A stretch of 55,706 nt of DNA from Candidatus Uhrbacteria bacterium RIFOXYC2_FULL_47_19 (lineage in GTDB: Bacteria > Patescibacteriota > Patescibacteriia > SG8-24), in contig MGFG01000026.1 in assembly GCA_001791745.1 (NCBI GenBank), positions 1 through 55,706 of the forward strand, given 5' to 3'. This document shows positions 39,541 to 50,163 of this stretch, piece after piece. How positions within the stretch are numbered: position 1 is the first letter of the stretch; every line of letters starts with the position of its first letter. The position numbers were made by a program, and so were the translations under genes. The notes below the pieces were generated by a model. The model did no database searches and was not told the DNA's origin. It saw only the letters and a program-made list of their open reading frames with translations.

Positions 39541-39716
39541 CTATAGGGCCGCAGCTACCGAGAAAGTGTCTGTCCGAGAAGTGCCGATGCCGAGTGCATT
39601 CGACGAGAGGGCAGAACCCTGAGGGTCAGGGAAAGGGGATGGATCAGAGACGAAGACGTCATTGGGCCATCTCTAATGCCCGGATGGATTTAACTTGACT
39701 GTAGCCGCGGCTATGC
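39541..39716 (+). ncRNA. candidate structured RNA of unknown class
   Basis: ~175-nt GC-rich island closed by ctatagggccgcagctac / gtagccgcggctat; several internal hairpins; surrounded by AT-rich DNA. Confidence 0.35.
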
Positions 39717-40121
39717 AGAGAGTCGTCTATTATTTAATAATGATACTTCTTTTTTTGGTCTTAGACTAGGTTTAAAGGTGTTTTTTACACCCCTTTCTTA
39801 TTAGAAAGGTATTATTTCAGCTGGTGAAAAAATACAACCTTGATGGTTAAGGCTAAAAGACCTTGTGGATAAGTTTTTAAGGCTTCTAAGAGTTTTTTCA
39901 ACTACTGAGGTCTAGTTGAAATGATCAAAAAATCGCTTATTTTAGTTAATTATTTTGAACTCTTGACAAGATGAAAGGTCAGCTCTTGACCTTTAAATCA
40001 ATTTTTGATAGATTTGTCGACGACGCGCCACTAGGCGTAATAAGGGTAATTTTGCCCTAAGTAGACGTAAATAAGTGATGTTGGCCGAAACTGTCGCCTA
40101 ACTTGGCCATCACAACAATCG

Positions 40122-40172
40122 CCTTGCTCCGGTTGCCAAAAACGGTGTCCGAATAGCAAGGGGATGTTTTTG
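40122..40172 (+). promoter_or_regulatory. terminator/attenuator-like hairpin in the rpoB upstream region
   Basis: ccttgct...agcaagg followed by ggatgtttttgttt. Confidence 0.4.
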
Positions 40173-40339
40173 TTTATTAGCCAAAATAAAGAAATTAGTT
40201 GTGTGAAGTGGATCGAGCGTCGGAAGAGGAGGCTTGATGCAACCGGCGCTATAGCTCAACTATTTCTATCAAGATCGTAAATAAGACGCATTGAGATCGG
40301 GCTTCGTCACCCCGAACTTGAAGCGATTCACAGTTACCT

Positions 40340-43300
40340 ATGAGATTTAAACGCGTCAAGCCAGTATCGAGGGAGCGCAAGTCTTTTACGGGCATCGTGG
40401 ATTCGATGGAGTTGCCCGATTTAATCGAGATTCAGAAGAATTCCTATGGGTGGCTCTTCAATGATGGCTTGCGAGAGCTATTCGAAGAGATCTCTCCGGT
40501 CAGGGATTTTATCGGTCGTGATCTAGAGTTGTACTTTCTTGACTACTATCTAGATGAGCCCAAGTTCGATGAGGTGACAGCCCGAGCTAAGAACTTAACT
40601 TTCGAGGCTCCGTTGCGAGTGCGTGCTCGTTTGATTAACAAACGGACAGCTGAGACCAAAGAACAGGAGATTTATTTAGGCGATTTTCCACTAATGACCG
40701 ATCGTGGAACCTTCGTCATTAATGGTATCGAGCGTGTTATTGTCTCTCAGTTGGTTCGCTCGGCTGGTGTATTTTTCACCGTAGATAACGTTCGTGGTCG
40801 TAAGTATTTCGGTGCCAAGATTATTCCGAATCGTGGTGCTTGGCTCGAGATGGAGACCGACTCTAACAATGTTATTTGGGTAAAGATTGATCGAAAGAGG
40901 AAGGTGGCAGTCAGTTCACTACTGCGTGCTTTTGGTTACTCCAGTGACGAAGAGATACTGGCATTGTTTGCTGATGTTGATGTGCATCCTTCTATTAATT
41001 ACATGCAGAGCACAGTCGATAAAGACATTGCCAAAGAAGAGGACACAGGATTAAAAGAGGTTTACAAACGTATTCGACCGGGTGACCTGGCAACTGTCGA
41101 TAATGCTCGTTCTTTGATTTACTCGATGTTCTTCAACTTCGATCGTTACGATTTGGGTAAGGTGGGTCGTTATAAATTCTCGCAACGGTTTGGATTGAAC
41201 TACACTCAGGACGATATCGACCGACCAGAGAACCGAATCTTGAGACGTGAGGACCTGGTAACTATTGTTCGTGAATTAATTCGGTTAAACATCACTCAAG
41301 AAGAACCAGATGATGTCGATCATCTTGGTAATCGTCGTGTGCGTTCTGCTGGTGAGCTAGTACAAAACAGGTTGCGTGTCGGTATGTCTCGCATGGAGCG
41401 CATCATCAAGGATCGCATGTCTACCATGGACATTCTGACCTTGTCGCCATCCAAATTGGTCAATGCTCGACCGATTATTGGTGTGATTCGTGAGTTCTTC
41501 ATGTCTTCTCAGTTGTCGCAGTTCATGGATCAGGTCAATCCGTTAGCTGAACTCGAACACAAACGGCGTCTATCAGCCATGGGTCCAGGTGGATTGTCGC
41601 GTGAGCGGGCCGGATTCGACGTACGTGACGTACATCCGACTCACTATGGACGTATTTGCCCGATTGCCACACCTGAAGGTCCGAACATTGGACTAGTTGG
41701 TCACTTGGCGAGCTACGCTAGGATCAATGAATACGGGTTTATTGAGACTCCCTATCGTAAGGTTTTGCGCGCAGTTAAGAATGATGGTCAAAGCGCAACT
41801 GGGGAGATGGCGAGAGGTGACATTCTTGATGGTAAGAAGGTGTTGGTTAAAGATGGCAACGAAATTTCGGCTGCCGATGCCAAGAGTATTGCTAAGCTAG
41901 GTTTAGAATCAGTTCCAATCAAGCCACGAGCTACGAGTGAGATCGTCTATTTGAATGCTTTCACTGAAGAGAAATCGATCACAACTTCCGCGACTACTAA
42001 GTTGGACGAACGCGGCTACTTTATTGAGCCACGTGTTAGTGTACGTAAATTTGGTGAACCGTCTGTCGAAGATGTCGATCAGATCGATTACATGGACGTT
42101 TCTTCTAAACAGATTGTCTCCATTCAGACCTCCTGCGTTCCATTCCTCGAACACGATGATGCCAACCGTGCTTTGATGGCGTCAAACATGCAGCGACAAG
42201 CTGTGCCTTGCATCAATCCGGATGCACCAATCGTTGGCACAGGCATGGAGCGTCGAGCTGCATTGGATTCTGGACATGTCATGGTATCTAAGTGCGATGG
42301 AAAGGTGACTTTGGTTCAGTCTGATCGCATTGTTGTAACTGGTAAGGATGGCAATGAGGATGTTTTCAACTTGAGTAAATTTGTACGGTCGAATGGTTCG
42401 ACCTGTATGAATCAGCGTCCGCGGGTTGATCTGGGACAGGAAGTCAAAACCGGTGATTTGTTGGCTGATGGATCTTCCATTGATCATGGTGAGTTGGCTC
42501 TGGGACAGAATCTACTAGTAGCTTTCCTCTCTTGGGAGGGTTACAACTACGAGGACGCCATCATCGTCTCTGAACGAATGGTCCAGAAGGATCGCTTTAC
42601 ATCCATACACATAGAGAATTTCCCAATCGACGTACGTGAGACCAAACTTGGTCCAGAATTGGTGACTTCTGATATTCCGAACATTAGTGAAGAGAAGCTG
42701 GCAAATCTAGATGCCGAAGGTATTGTCCGAATCGGTGCTGAAGTCAGTTCAGGTGATATTTTAGTCGGTAAGATTACCCCTAAAGGTGAGACTGAGCTTT
42801 CCGCTGAAGAGAAGTTATTGCGTGCGATTTTCGGCGAGAAAGCTCGTGATGTGCGAGATAGTTCTCTGTATCTGGAGCACGGTGGTCATGGCAAGGTGGT
42901 GGATATTAAGGTTTTCTCTCGTGAACAGGGTGACAAGCTCCCACCGGGAGTCATTCAGTCTATTCAGGTTTCGATCGCCACGCTACGCAAGATCCAGGTT
43001 GGCGATAAGATGGCTGGCCGACACGGTAACAAGGGTGTGGTTTCCAAGATCGTTCCAGTTGAAGACATGCCTTTCCTAGAGGACGGTACTTCGGTCGACA
43101 TCATCCTGTCGCCGCTCGGTGTCGTGTCACGTATGAACCTAGGCCAGATTTTAGAAACTCATCTAGGTCTGGCAGCTAATGCTCTGGGCTACCACGTAGT
43201 TACTCCGACTTTGAACGGTATCACTGAAGATGAAATTCGCGGAGAGCTTAGGGAGGCCGGGTTCCCGGAGACTGGACAGCTGACTTTGTTTGATGGTCGT

Positions 43301-43819
43301 ACAGGTGTGCCCTTCGATAACAAGGTCACTATCGGCCATAAGTACATGCTCAAACTGAACCACATGGTCGAGGACAAGATCCATCAACGTTCGATTGGTC
43401 CGTACTCGCTCATAACTCAACAGCCTTTGGGTGGTAAGGCTCAATTTGGTGGACAGAGGTTTGGTGAAATGGAAGTTTGGGCTTTGGAAGCCTATGGTGC
43501 AGCTCATACTTTGCAAGAGATCCTGACCATTAAGTCTGATGACGTACCTGGTAGAGCTAAGGCGTATGAGTCGATCATTAAAGGTGAACCAATCAGGAAA
43601 ATTAATATTCCTGAGTCGTTCAACGTACTCATTCGTGAGTTGAAGGGATTGGCACTTGATGTCGAACTCATGAAGGGTGGGAAGCGAGTGGATGCCGAAG
43701 AGCTGCGGCAAGGTACCATGCCTTCGTTGTTGGTTGGCGTAGCATCGGGCAGGTCGGCCGATGCTGGATCAGAAAAGCGATCTGCGTCTAGCGGAAATCG
43801 CGAAGAGTACGAGGACTAA
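40340..43819 (+). CDS. rpoB: RNA polymerase beta subunit
   Basis: RFGLNYTQDDIDRPENRI, HPTHYGRICPIATPEGPNIGLV, GDKMAGRHGNKGVVSKI. Confidence 0.98.
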   Translation: MRFKRVKPVSRERKSFTGIVDSMELPDLIEIQKNSYGWLFNDGLRELFEEISPVRDFIGRDLELYFLDYYLDEPKFDEVTARAKNLTFEAPLRVRARLINKRTAETKEQEIYLGDFPLMTDRGTFVINGIERVIVSQLVRSAGVFFTVDNVRGRKYFGAKIIPNRGAWLEMETDSNNVIWVKIDRKRKVAVSSLLRAFGYSSDEEILALFADVDVHPSINYMQSTVDKDIAKEEDTGLKEVYKRIRPGDLATVDNARSLIYSMFFNFDRYDLGKVGRYKFSQRFGLNYTQDDIDRPENRILRREDLVTIVRELIRLNITQEEPDDVDHLGNRRVRSAGELVQNRLRVGMSRMERIIKDRMSTMDILTLSPSKLVNARPIIGVIREFFMSSQLSQFMDQVNPLAELEHKRRLSAMGPGGLSRERAGFDVRDVHPTHYGRICPIATPEGPNIGLVGHLASYARINEYGFIETPYRKVLRAVKNDGQSATGEMARGDILDGKKVLVKDGNEISAADAKSIAKLGLESVPIKPRATSEIVYLNAFTEEKSITTSATTKLDERGYFIEPRVSVRKFGEPSVEDVDQIDYMDVSSKQIVSIQTSCVPFLEHDDANRALMASNMQRQAVPCINPDAPIVGTGMERRAALDSGHVMVSKCDGKVTLVQSDRIVVTGKDGNEDVFNLSKFVRSNGSTCMNQRPRVDLGQEVKTGDLLADGSSIDHGELALGQNLLVAFLSWEGYNYEDAIIVSERMVQKDRFTSIHIENFPIDVRETKLGPELVTSDIPNISEEKLANLDAEGIVRIGAEVSSGDILVGKITPKGETELSAEEKLLRAIFGEKARDVRDSSLYLEHGGHGKVVDIKVFSREQGDKLPPGVIQSIQVSIATLRKIQVGDKMAGRHGNKGVVSKIVPVEDMPFLEDGTSVDIILSPLGVVSRMNLGQILETHLGLAANALGYHVVTPTLNGITEDEIRGELREAGFPETGQLTLFDGRTGVPFDNKVTIGHKYMLKLNHMVEDKIHQRSIGPYSLITQQPLGGKAQFGGQRFGEMEVWALEAYGAAHTLQEILTIKSDDVPGRAKAYESIIKGEPIRKINIPESFNVLIRELKGLALDVELMKGGKRVDAEELRQGTMPSLLVGVASGRSADAGSEKRSASSGNREEYED

Positions 43820-43841
43820 TCCTGGATCATCATAGAATCAT

Positions 43842-46800
43842 ATGAACCCCATAGCAGAGCAGTTCAAGATTCAGGACTTCGACGCCGTACGTCTTAAGTT
43901 GGCGTCGCCGGAGGTGATCCGTGGTTGGTCTTACGGAGAGGTCTCCAATCCTGAAACGATTAACTATCGTACCCAAAAACCGGAGAAGGGTGGCCTTTTC
44001 GCTGAGGAAATTTTCGGTCCGTCGAAGGATTGGGAATGTTACTGCGGTAAATACAAGAAGGTGCGTTACAAGGGAATTATTTGCGATAAATGCGGTGTCG
44101 AAGTGACTCACTCATTGGTGCGTCGTGAGCGCATGGGTCACATCGAACTATCAGCTCCAGTTTCGCATATCTGGTTTTTGCGTGGTGTGCCTTCGAAGAT
44201 TGGTTTAGTCCTCGATTTGTCGGTGCAAAATCTTGAAAAGGTTATCTATTTTGCTAACTTCATTGTCACTGCAGTACGCGAGGATGCTAAGACTGAGACG
44301 TTGGAGCAGGTGAAAGAAGAATACAAGTCCAAGAAAAAGCAGATTGAGAATGAGTATAAGCGGATCGTTGACGAGTCTGAGAAGAATACCGATAAGAAGA
44401 TTGATCAGGAGAAACTGTTGGCTGAAGCTTTTGATCTCAAGACTCAGAAGCTTAAAGATTTAGATGAAGATTTCCGTACAGTTGAGAAGGAACTCAAGGA
44501 GATTACAGTCAATCGGATCATCTCTGAGAGTGTTTATCAGGATTGGTCACTGAAGTATGGTCACATTTTCGATGCTGGTATTGGTGCAGAGGCCATTCGT
44601 TATCTGCTCGAGAAGACTGACATCGATGTTAAAATTGCCGAGCTAGAAGAAGAGATGCTCGATGTGATGGTTGGTGCTCGTTACGACAAATTGGTCCGTC
44701 GGGTCAAGTTGCTCAAGGCACTTAAAACTAATGGTATTAGACCTGAGTGGATGGTTATGGTTGCGGTCCCGGTTATTCCGCCAGACCTCCGTCCAATGGT
44801 TCCCCTTGATGGTGGACGTTTTGCTGCTTCTGACCTTAATGATCTGTACCGTCGGGTTATCAATCGGAACAATCGTTTGAAGAAATTGATGGACTTGAAT
44901 GCACCGGAAGTTATTACCCGGAATGAGAAGCGCATGATGCAGGAGGCAGTCGATGCTTTGATCGACAACTCCGCCCGTCAGGCTAAGACTGTGGTCGCTG
45001 CTACCGGTAAGAAGCGTCAGCTTAAGTCGTTAGCCGATATTTTGAAGGGTAAGCAAGGTCGTTTCCGTCAGAACTTGTTGGGTAAGCGTATCGACTATTC
45101 GGGACGTTCCGTCATTGTGGTTGGTCCAACTTTGAAGTTGAATCAATGCGGTTTGCCAAAAATGATGGCCTTAGAGTTGTTTAAGCCGTTTGTTATCTCG
45201 CAGTTGATCAAGCGTAGTTACTGCCACAACATCCGGAGTGCTAATCGTTACATTGAATCTGATCATCCAGAGGTTTGGGATATTCTCGAAGAGATTACTA
45301 GTGATTCTTTGGTCTTACTGAATCGTGCTCCGACCTTGCATCGACTAGGTATTCAAGCTTTTCAGCCCAAACTGATTGAAGGTAAGGCCATTCAAATTCA
45401 TCCGATGGTCTGCCCGTCTTTCAATGCGGACTTCGATGGTGACCAGATGGCTGTTCATGTACCACTCACCGAAGAAGCCAAGAAAGAAGCTCGTGAGCGA
45501 ATGATGGCTACTCATAATTTACTCAAGCCAGCCACTGGTGCTCCAATCATTCGTCCGGATAAGGATGTGGCTTGGGGTATCTACTACATGACCTCGACCA
45601 TTCCTCCTCAAGGAGGATTGGAGAAGCCACGTTTATTCAGTAATCCCAAGGAGGCTGTTTTGGCCTATCGTCTGCGCAAGATTGAAATGCGTGAGTTGAT
45701 TTCGGTTCGGTTGCAGCCGGGCGAGAAACCAGTCGATACTAATGTTGGACGCATTATCTTAAATCGAGTCATTCCAGAGCATTTCGGCTACGTCAATCAA
45801 CAACTCGATGCTAAGCAGGTTGGTGAGATTGTACGTGAGTGTTTGGAGAAGTGTGGGCAAGAACGAACTGTTCAATTGGTTGATGATTTGAAGAACATTG
45901 GCTACCACTACATTACTGTTTCTGGTTATTCGTGGGGTATGGCCGATCTACCAGCCATTCCATCGAAAAATTTGTTGATCGAGGAAGGAGACAAATCCAT
46001 TGAGGAGGTTGAAGAACAGTATCAAGAAGGTTTGCTGACTAAATCAGAGCGTCACTCCAAGATCGTCGATATTTGGTCCAACATCAAAGATCGAGTAACT
46101 AAGTTAGCTAAGGAGAATTTACCGAAGGATGGTCCGACTTCGTCGATGATTGAGTCGGGTGCGCGTGGATCTTGGGGCCAGCTTACTCAGATTATTGGTA
46201 TGAAGGGTCTGGTGGCCAGCCCATCAGGTGAAATTATTGAATTACCGGTTAAAGCTAACTTCAAAGAAGGATTTGATGTACTGGAGTATTTTATCTCGAC
46301 ACATGGTGCACGTAAGGGTTCATCCGATACGGCTTTACGTACTGCTAACGCTGGTTACCTAACTCGTCGTCTAGTCGATGTGTCGCAAGACGTGGTTATT
46401 CGCGAAGAGGATTGTGGTGACACCAAGGGTAATCTGATTACCAAAAAAGAGAGCGAGGAGATGGGGCAGACCGTGGTCGGCCGCATCTTAGGTCGATACT
46501 TACTAGAGGAGATCAAAGATCCAGAGAGTGGCAAGGCTCTTATTAAGAAGGGTGAATTGGTAACCGAGAGTGTTGCTCGCAATTTGACTTCTTTAGACCT
46601 TGAACAAGTACACGTCAGATCAGTGCTTGAGTGCCGTTTACCTAAAGGTATTTGTAAGAAATGCTACGGTTACGATTTGGCTTACAATAAGCCGGTCAAG
46701 ATTGGTGTTCCGGTCGGTATTATGGCCGCTCAGTCGATCGGTGAACCAGGAACCCAGCTCACTATGCGTACCTTCCATAGTGGAGGTGTGGCTGGTGGTT

Positions 46801-47858
46801 CTGATATCACTCAAGGTCTACCACGTGTCGAAGAATTGTTTGAGGCACGACCACCTAAGCGTCGGGCCTACATGACTGAGGTCTCAGGTCAGGTGACGGT
46901 CGAGGAGATCGAACGACACATGATTGAAGGCCCTGAAGGTCAGAAGTTACTTGCTCCTTTTGTTGGACATAAGATCGTTCGGGTCCGCTATCAGGATAAG
47001 GATGGTGAAACTTATAAGTTGAACCGGGATGAGGAGGTGTTAGTCGAAGAGGGTGCCAAAGTTAAGGAAGGTCAGTTGCTTATTAGACGTAAGGATGGTA
47101 CCGAGATTGTTTCCGAACGTTCGGGCAGCGCCAAGATCAACAAGAAGAGCGTCAAAGTTGTTCGTGATATCGAGAAGGATAAAGACTACATCATTCCTCC
47201 GGGTTATGTGATTTACGTTCGAACCGGTGATCAGGTCGAAGCTGGGCAACCCATCACTGATGGCCATCTTGATCTTCAGTTGTTGTACAAACTCCGTGGT
47301 AAGGAGGCGGTGCAGAAGTATGTTCTCAAAGATGTGCAGGCCATTTATACGTCACAAGGTCAGAAACTCAACGACAAGCACATCGAGATTATCGTCCGTC
47401 AAATGTTCTCTCGTGTTAACGTTAGCGATGCTGGAGATACTGATTTGTTGCCTGGAGAGATCATTGAGAAGGCTCAGTTCATGATTGAGAATGCCAAGAT
47501 CAAGGAGAGTGGTGGTCAGCTCGCTAAAGCACAAGAGTTGTTCCTGGGTATCACTAAGATCTCGCTCTCTACTCAGAGCTTCTTGTCGTCTGCCTCATTC
47601 CAAGAGACAGCTCGGGTACTAATCAACGCAGCGGTTACTGGTAAGATTGATCCGCTCGAGGGTCTTAAGGAAAACATTATTATCGGTCGACTGATTCCAG
47701 CGGGTACTGGATTGGATCCGGTCACAGTCTACCCTGAAGATGGTAGTTGGCCAGTATTAGCGACGGAGGTTGCGGATGAAGCAACTAACGATAGTGGTGA
47801 CCAGCAAACACTAAAGGAGGAAGCTCCAGACGTTGGATCTGATCAGGCCAAGGAGTAG
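43842..47858 (+). CDS. rpoC: RNA polymerase beta' subunit
   Basis: [16 protein letters not shown]...[30 protein letters not shown]. Confidence 0.98.
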   Translation: MNPIAEQFKIQDFDAVRLKLASPEVIRGWSYGEVSNPETINYRTQKPEKGGLFAEEIFGPSKDWECYCGKYKKVRYKGIICDKCGVEVTHSLVRRERMGHIELSAPVSHIWFLRGVPSKIGLVLDLSVQNLEKVIYFANFIVTAVREDAKTETLEQVKEEYKSKKKQIENEYKRIVDESEKNTDKKIDQEKLLAEAFDLKTQKLKDLDEDFRTVEKELKEITVNRIISESVYQDWSLKYGHIFDAGIGAEAIRYLLEKTDIDVKIAELEEEMLDVMVGARYDKLVRRVKLLKALKTNGIRPEWMVMVAVPVIPPDLRPMVPLDGGRFAASDLNDLYRRVINRNNRLKKLMDLNAPEVITRNEKRMMQEAVDALIDNSARQAKTVVAATGKKRQLKSLADILKGKQGRFRQNLLGKRIDYSGRSVIVVGPTLKLNQCGLPKMMALELFKPFVISQLIKRSYCHNIRSANRYIESDHPEVWDILEEITSDSLVLLNRAPTLHRLGIQAFQPKLIEGKAIQIHPMVCPSFNADFDGDQMAVHVPLTEEAKKEARERMMATHNLLKPATGAPIIRPDKDVAWGIYYMTSTIPPQGGLEKPRLFSNPKEAVLAYRLRKIEMRELISVRLQPGEKPVDTNVGRIILNRVIPEHFGYVNQQLDAKQVGEIVRECLEKCGQERTVQLVDDLKNIGYHYITVSGYSWGMADLPAIPSKNLLIEEGDKSIEEVEEQYQEGLLTKSERHSKIVDIWSNIKDRVTKLAKENLPKDGPTSSMIESGARGSWGQLTQIIGMKGLVASPSGEIIELPVKANFKEGFDVLEYFISTHGARKGSSDTALRTANAGYLTRRLVDVSQDVVIREEDCGDTKGNLITKKESEEMGQTVVGRILGRYLLEEIKDPESGKALIKKGELVTESVARNLTSLDLEQVHVRSVLECRLPKGICKKCYGYDLAYNKPVKIGVPVGIMAAQSIGEPGTQLTMRTFHSGGVAGGSDITQGLPRVEELFEARPPKRRAYMTEVSGQVTVEEIERHMIEGPEGQKLLAPFVGHKIVRVRYQDKDGETYKLNRDEEVLVEEGAKVKEGQLLIRRKDGTEIVSERSGSAKINKKSVKVVRDIEKDKDYIIPPGYVIYVRTGDQVEAGQPITDGHLDLQLLYKLRGKEAVQKYVLKDVQAIYTSQGQKLNDKHIEIIVRQMFSRVNVSDAGDTDLLPGEIIEKAQFMIENAKIKESGGQLAKAQELFLGITKISLSTQSFLSSASFQETARVLINAAVTGKIDPLEGLKENIIIGRLIPAGTGLDPVTVYPEDGSWPVLATEVADEATNDSGDQQTLKEEAPDVGSDQAKE

Positions 47859-47883
47859 TTGGTCTTTCGGTCAAAAATAACAA

Positions 47884-47915
47884 ACAAAACTCCGTCCTCT
47901 GGCGGGGTTTTGTTT
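47884..47915 (+). terminator. terminator after rpoC
   Basis: caaaactccgtcctctggcggggttttgttt. Confidence 0.7.
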
Positions 47916-48041
47916 ATTCGTACGTATTTCGTACTCATCTTAAATTTGACTGCTAAACAATTCGGCCTTTTTGCCTCATTGAGGCAACTGTTTGTTGATG
48001 GTAGAGTGCAGGATGTTGGTCAACCTAGCGATTTTTCTTTT

Positions 48042-48758
48042 ATGTCAGGACATTCGAAATGGGCGAACATCAAACATCGGAAAGGTGCTGCTGATTTGAG
48101 GCGTGCGGCACTTTTCACCAAACTATCCAAGAATATTACTGTGACTGCTCGCAATGGTGGAGATCCGGAGTTCAATTTTTCGTTGCGTACAGCGATCGAC
48201 AAGGCGTTAGCTGCCAACATGACCAAAGACAAGGTCGATCAGGCCATTAAACGCGGAACAGGGGAGATTGCTGGTGGCATTATTGAGGAGGTGCTGTATG
48301 AGGGGTTCGGTCCAGGTGGAGTGGCTGTACTGGTTGAGGCTCTAACTGACAACCGGAATCGCACTAGCTCTAGTCTCAAGCATGTTTTTAGTAAGCATGG
48401 TGGAAATTTAAGTGGTAGCGGTTCTGTGCAATGGATGTTTGTCCGTCGGGGAGTGGTTAGAGCTCGAGGTAAATCCGGATTGTCTGACGATGAACAGCTA
48501 ACGTTAATCGAAGCAGGTACAGATGATCTCGCTACGGAGAATGGGGTGCAGATCTTAACCTGCCAGCCAGATTCTTTGATGCAGGTCCGTCAAGCTGCAG
48601 CTGGAATCAGTCTCGATACATTTGAGGTTGGTTTGGAATGGGAAGCTAAAGAGACAGCCGAGGTCGAGTCAGCTATTCGCGGACAGATTGAAAGTCTATT
48701 CGAAGCACTTGATGACGATGAGGATGTTTCAGATATCTACTCCAATGTTGAATTATAA
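48042..48758 (+). CDS. yebC: YebC/PmpR family transcription or translation factor
   Basis: MSGHSKWANIKHRKGAADLRRAALFTKLSKNI; ORF track extends upstream to 47859. Confidence 0.95.
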   Translation: MSGHSKWANIKHRKGAADLRRAALFTKLSKNITVTARNGGDPEFNFSLRTAIDKALAANMTKDKVDQAIKRGTGEIAGGIIEEVLYEGFGPGGVAVLVEALTDNRNRTSSSLKHVFSKHGGNLSGSGSVQWMFVRRGVVRARGKSGLSDDEQLTLIEAGTDDLATENGVQILTCQPDSLMQVRQAAAGISLDTFEVGLEWEAKETAEVESAIRGQIESLFEALDDDEDVSDIYSNVEL

Positions 48759-49257
48759 ACATGAAAAAACTGAGCAGATTATTCTTGGCATAGATCCGGG
48801 CTATGCAGATATGGGCTACGGTTTAATTTCACGTTCTTGTGGTCGTGATCGTTGTTTGGCTTACGGTAGCCTGCGGACTGCGGCTGGTGCACCAACTGGA
48901 GAACGTTTGCAGGATATTCACGATGGTTTGGTGAAGTTAATAACAGAATTTCATCCAGATCAGGCAGCTGTTGAGCGATTATTTTTTTCTAGAAATGCTA
49001 AAACCGCAATTCCAGTGGCTGAGGCACGTGGGGTGATCCTTTTATGCCTAACTCAACAGGGTGTATCGTGCATTGAATTTAGTCCGGCCGAGGTAAAGAT
49101 GGCCGTTTGTGGACACGGACGAGCAGATAAGACAGAGATGCAGAAGATGGTTCAGATTCTTCTTAGATTAGAGCAGTTGCCAAGACCAGATGATGCAGCC
49201 GATGCGTTGGCTCTGGCCTTGGCCTTGGCTAGTACTAATGTACCAATAATGGTTTAG
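48745..49257 (+). CDS. ruvC: Holliday junction resolvase RuvC
   Basis: IILGIDPGYADMGYGLI...AVERLFFSRNAKTAIPVAEARGVILL...DDAADALALALA; overlaps yebC. Confidence 0.93.
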   Translation: MLNYKHEKTEQIILGIDPGYADMGYGLISRSCGRDRCLAYGSLRTAAGAPTGERLQDIHDGLVKLITEFHPDQAAVERLFFSRNAKTAIPVAEARGVILLCLTQQGVSCIEFSPAEVKMAVCGHGRADKTEMQKMVQILLRLEQLPRPDDAADALALALALASTNVPIMV

Positions 49258-49287
49258 GGTCATTTTTTAATTTAAAATTAGCGAAAT

Positions 49288-49318
49288 TGGAGAGCGGATT
49301 TCGATTCCGCTCTTTTCA
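49288..49318 (+). terminator. terminator after ruvC
   Basis: gagagcggatttcgattccgctctttt. Confidence 0.75.
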
Positions 49319-49360
49319 AGTCCTCAAAAAAGTGCTATACTTAGCCTAATAAAAACAAAC

Positions 49361-50128
49361 ATGGATCTTCGAATTAAAATAGGTGTCGGAGTAGTGTTGG
49401 TTTTCTGCTTGTTCGGAAATAGCAGTGTGGCCTCGGTCTCGGCTGTAACTGAGCTAGATACCGACGGTGACGGTTTGACCGACAGGTTAGAAGAGACGGT
49501 CTACTTTACCGACCGATTAGTTTCGGATACCGATGGTGATGGTTATGCCGACGGGCTCGAGATAGTGAACGGCTACTCGCCGCGCCATGCCGATGAACGT
49601 CGTTTAGTTGATGTAGATTCGGATCTGGACTACTTGAACGACGACTGGGAGATAAAATTAGGCACTGGATTACTGAACCCCGACTCGGACGGGGATTTAT
49701 TTTTGGACGGAACCGAAGTAGCGGCTGGATTCGATCCAATTAGTTTGGAGCCAGTGAAGTTGGAGAAATTAATTCGGGTTGATGATAAGAATTTAACTCT
49801 GACTTACAGTTTTGGTGGACGGGACTTGGATACGATTCCTGTTTCAACAGGCAAACCAGGTATGCCGACTCCACGGGGCGAGTTTACGATCTTGGACAAG
49901 ATTCCGGTCAAACACTATGGCGGTCCAGGTTTCGACTTGCCTAATACCAAATGGAATTTGCTGTTTACCCGCAGTTCCTCCGGTCTGGGCTATTACATCC
50001 ACGGTGCCTACTGGCACAATCTGTTCGGTAAGGCTCGTGTTTCGCATGGCTGTGTCAACGTCAGATATGCTGATATGGAGCGTCTTTACTTTTGGACCCA
50101 GCAGGGGACGAGGGTGGTGGTGGAATAG
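49361..50128 (+). CDS. secreted L,D-transpeptidase (YkuD) with EF-hand/thrombospondin-3-like Ca-binding repeats
   Basis: DTDGDGLTD, DTDGDGYADG, DSDGDLFLDG; YIHGAYWHNLFGKARVSHGCVNVR. Confidence 0.88.
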   Translation: MDLRIKIGVGVVLVFCLFGNSSVASVSAVTELDTDGDGLTDRLEETVYFTDRLVSDTDGDGYADGLEIVNGYSPRHADERRLVDVDSDLDYLNDDWEIKLGTGLLNPDSDGDLFLDGTEVAAGFDPISLEPVKLEKLIRVDDKNLTLTYSFGGRDLDTIPVSTGKPGMPTPRGEFTILDKIPVKHYGGPGFDLPNTKWNLLFTRSSSGLGYYIHGAYWHNLFGKARVSHGCVNVRYADMERLYFWTQQGTRVVVE

Positions 50129-50163
50129 GGTTTCTGTTACATTAAGCTAAATAAGTTTTTCAC

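Noticed and set aside
39459-39698. 79-aa ORF upstream of ftsK
   Set aside because: Overlaps the structured RNA candidate; Arg-rich translation without SD or homology cues.
39541-39716. RNase P RNA, tmRNA or SRP RNA
   Set aside because: Did not see the conserved RNase P, tmRNA or SRP signature sequences; left as an unassigned candidate.
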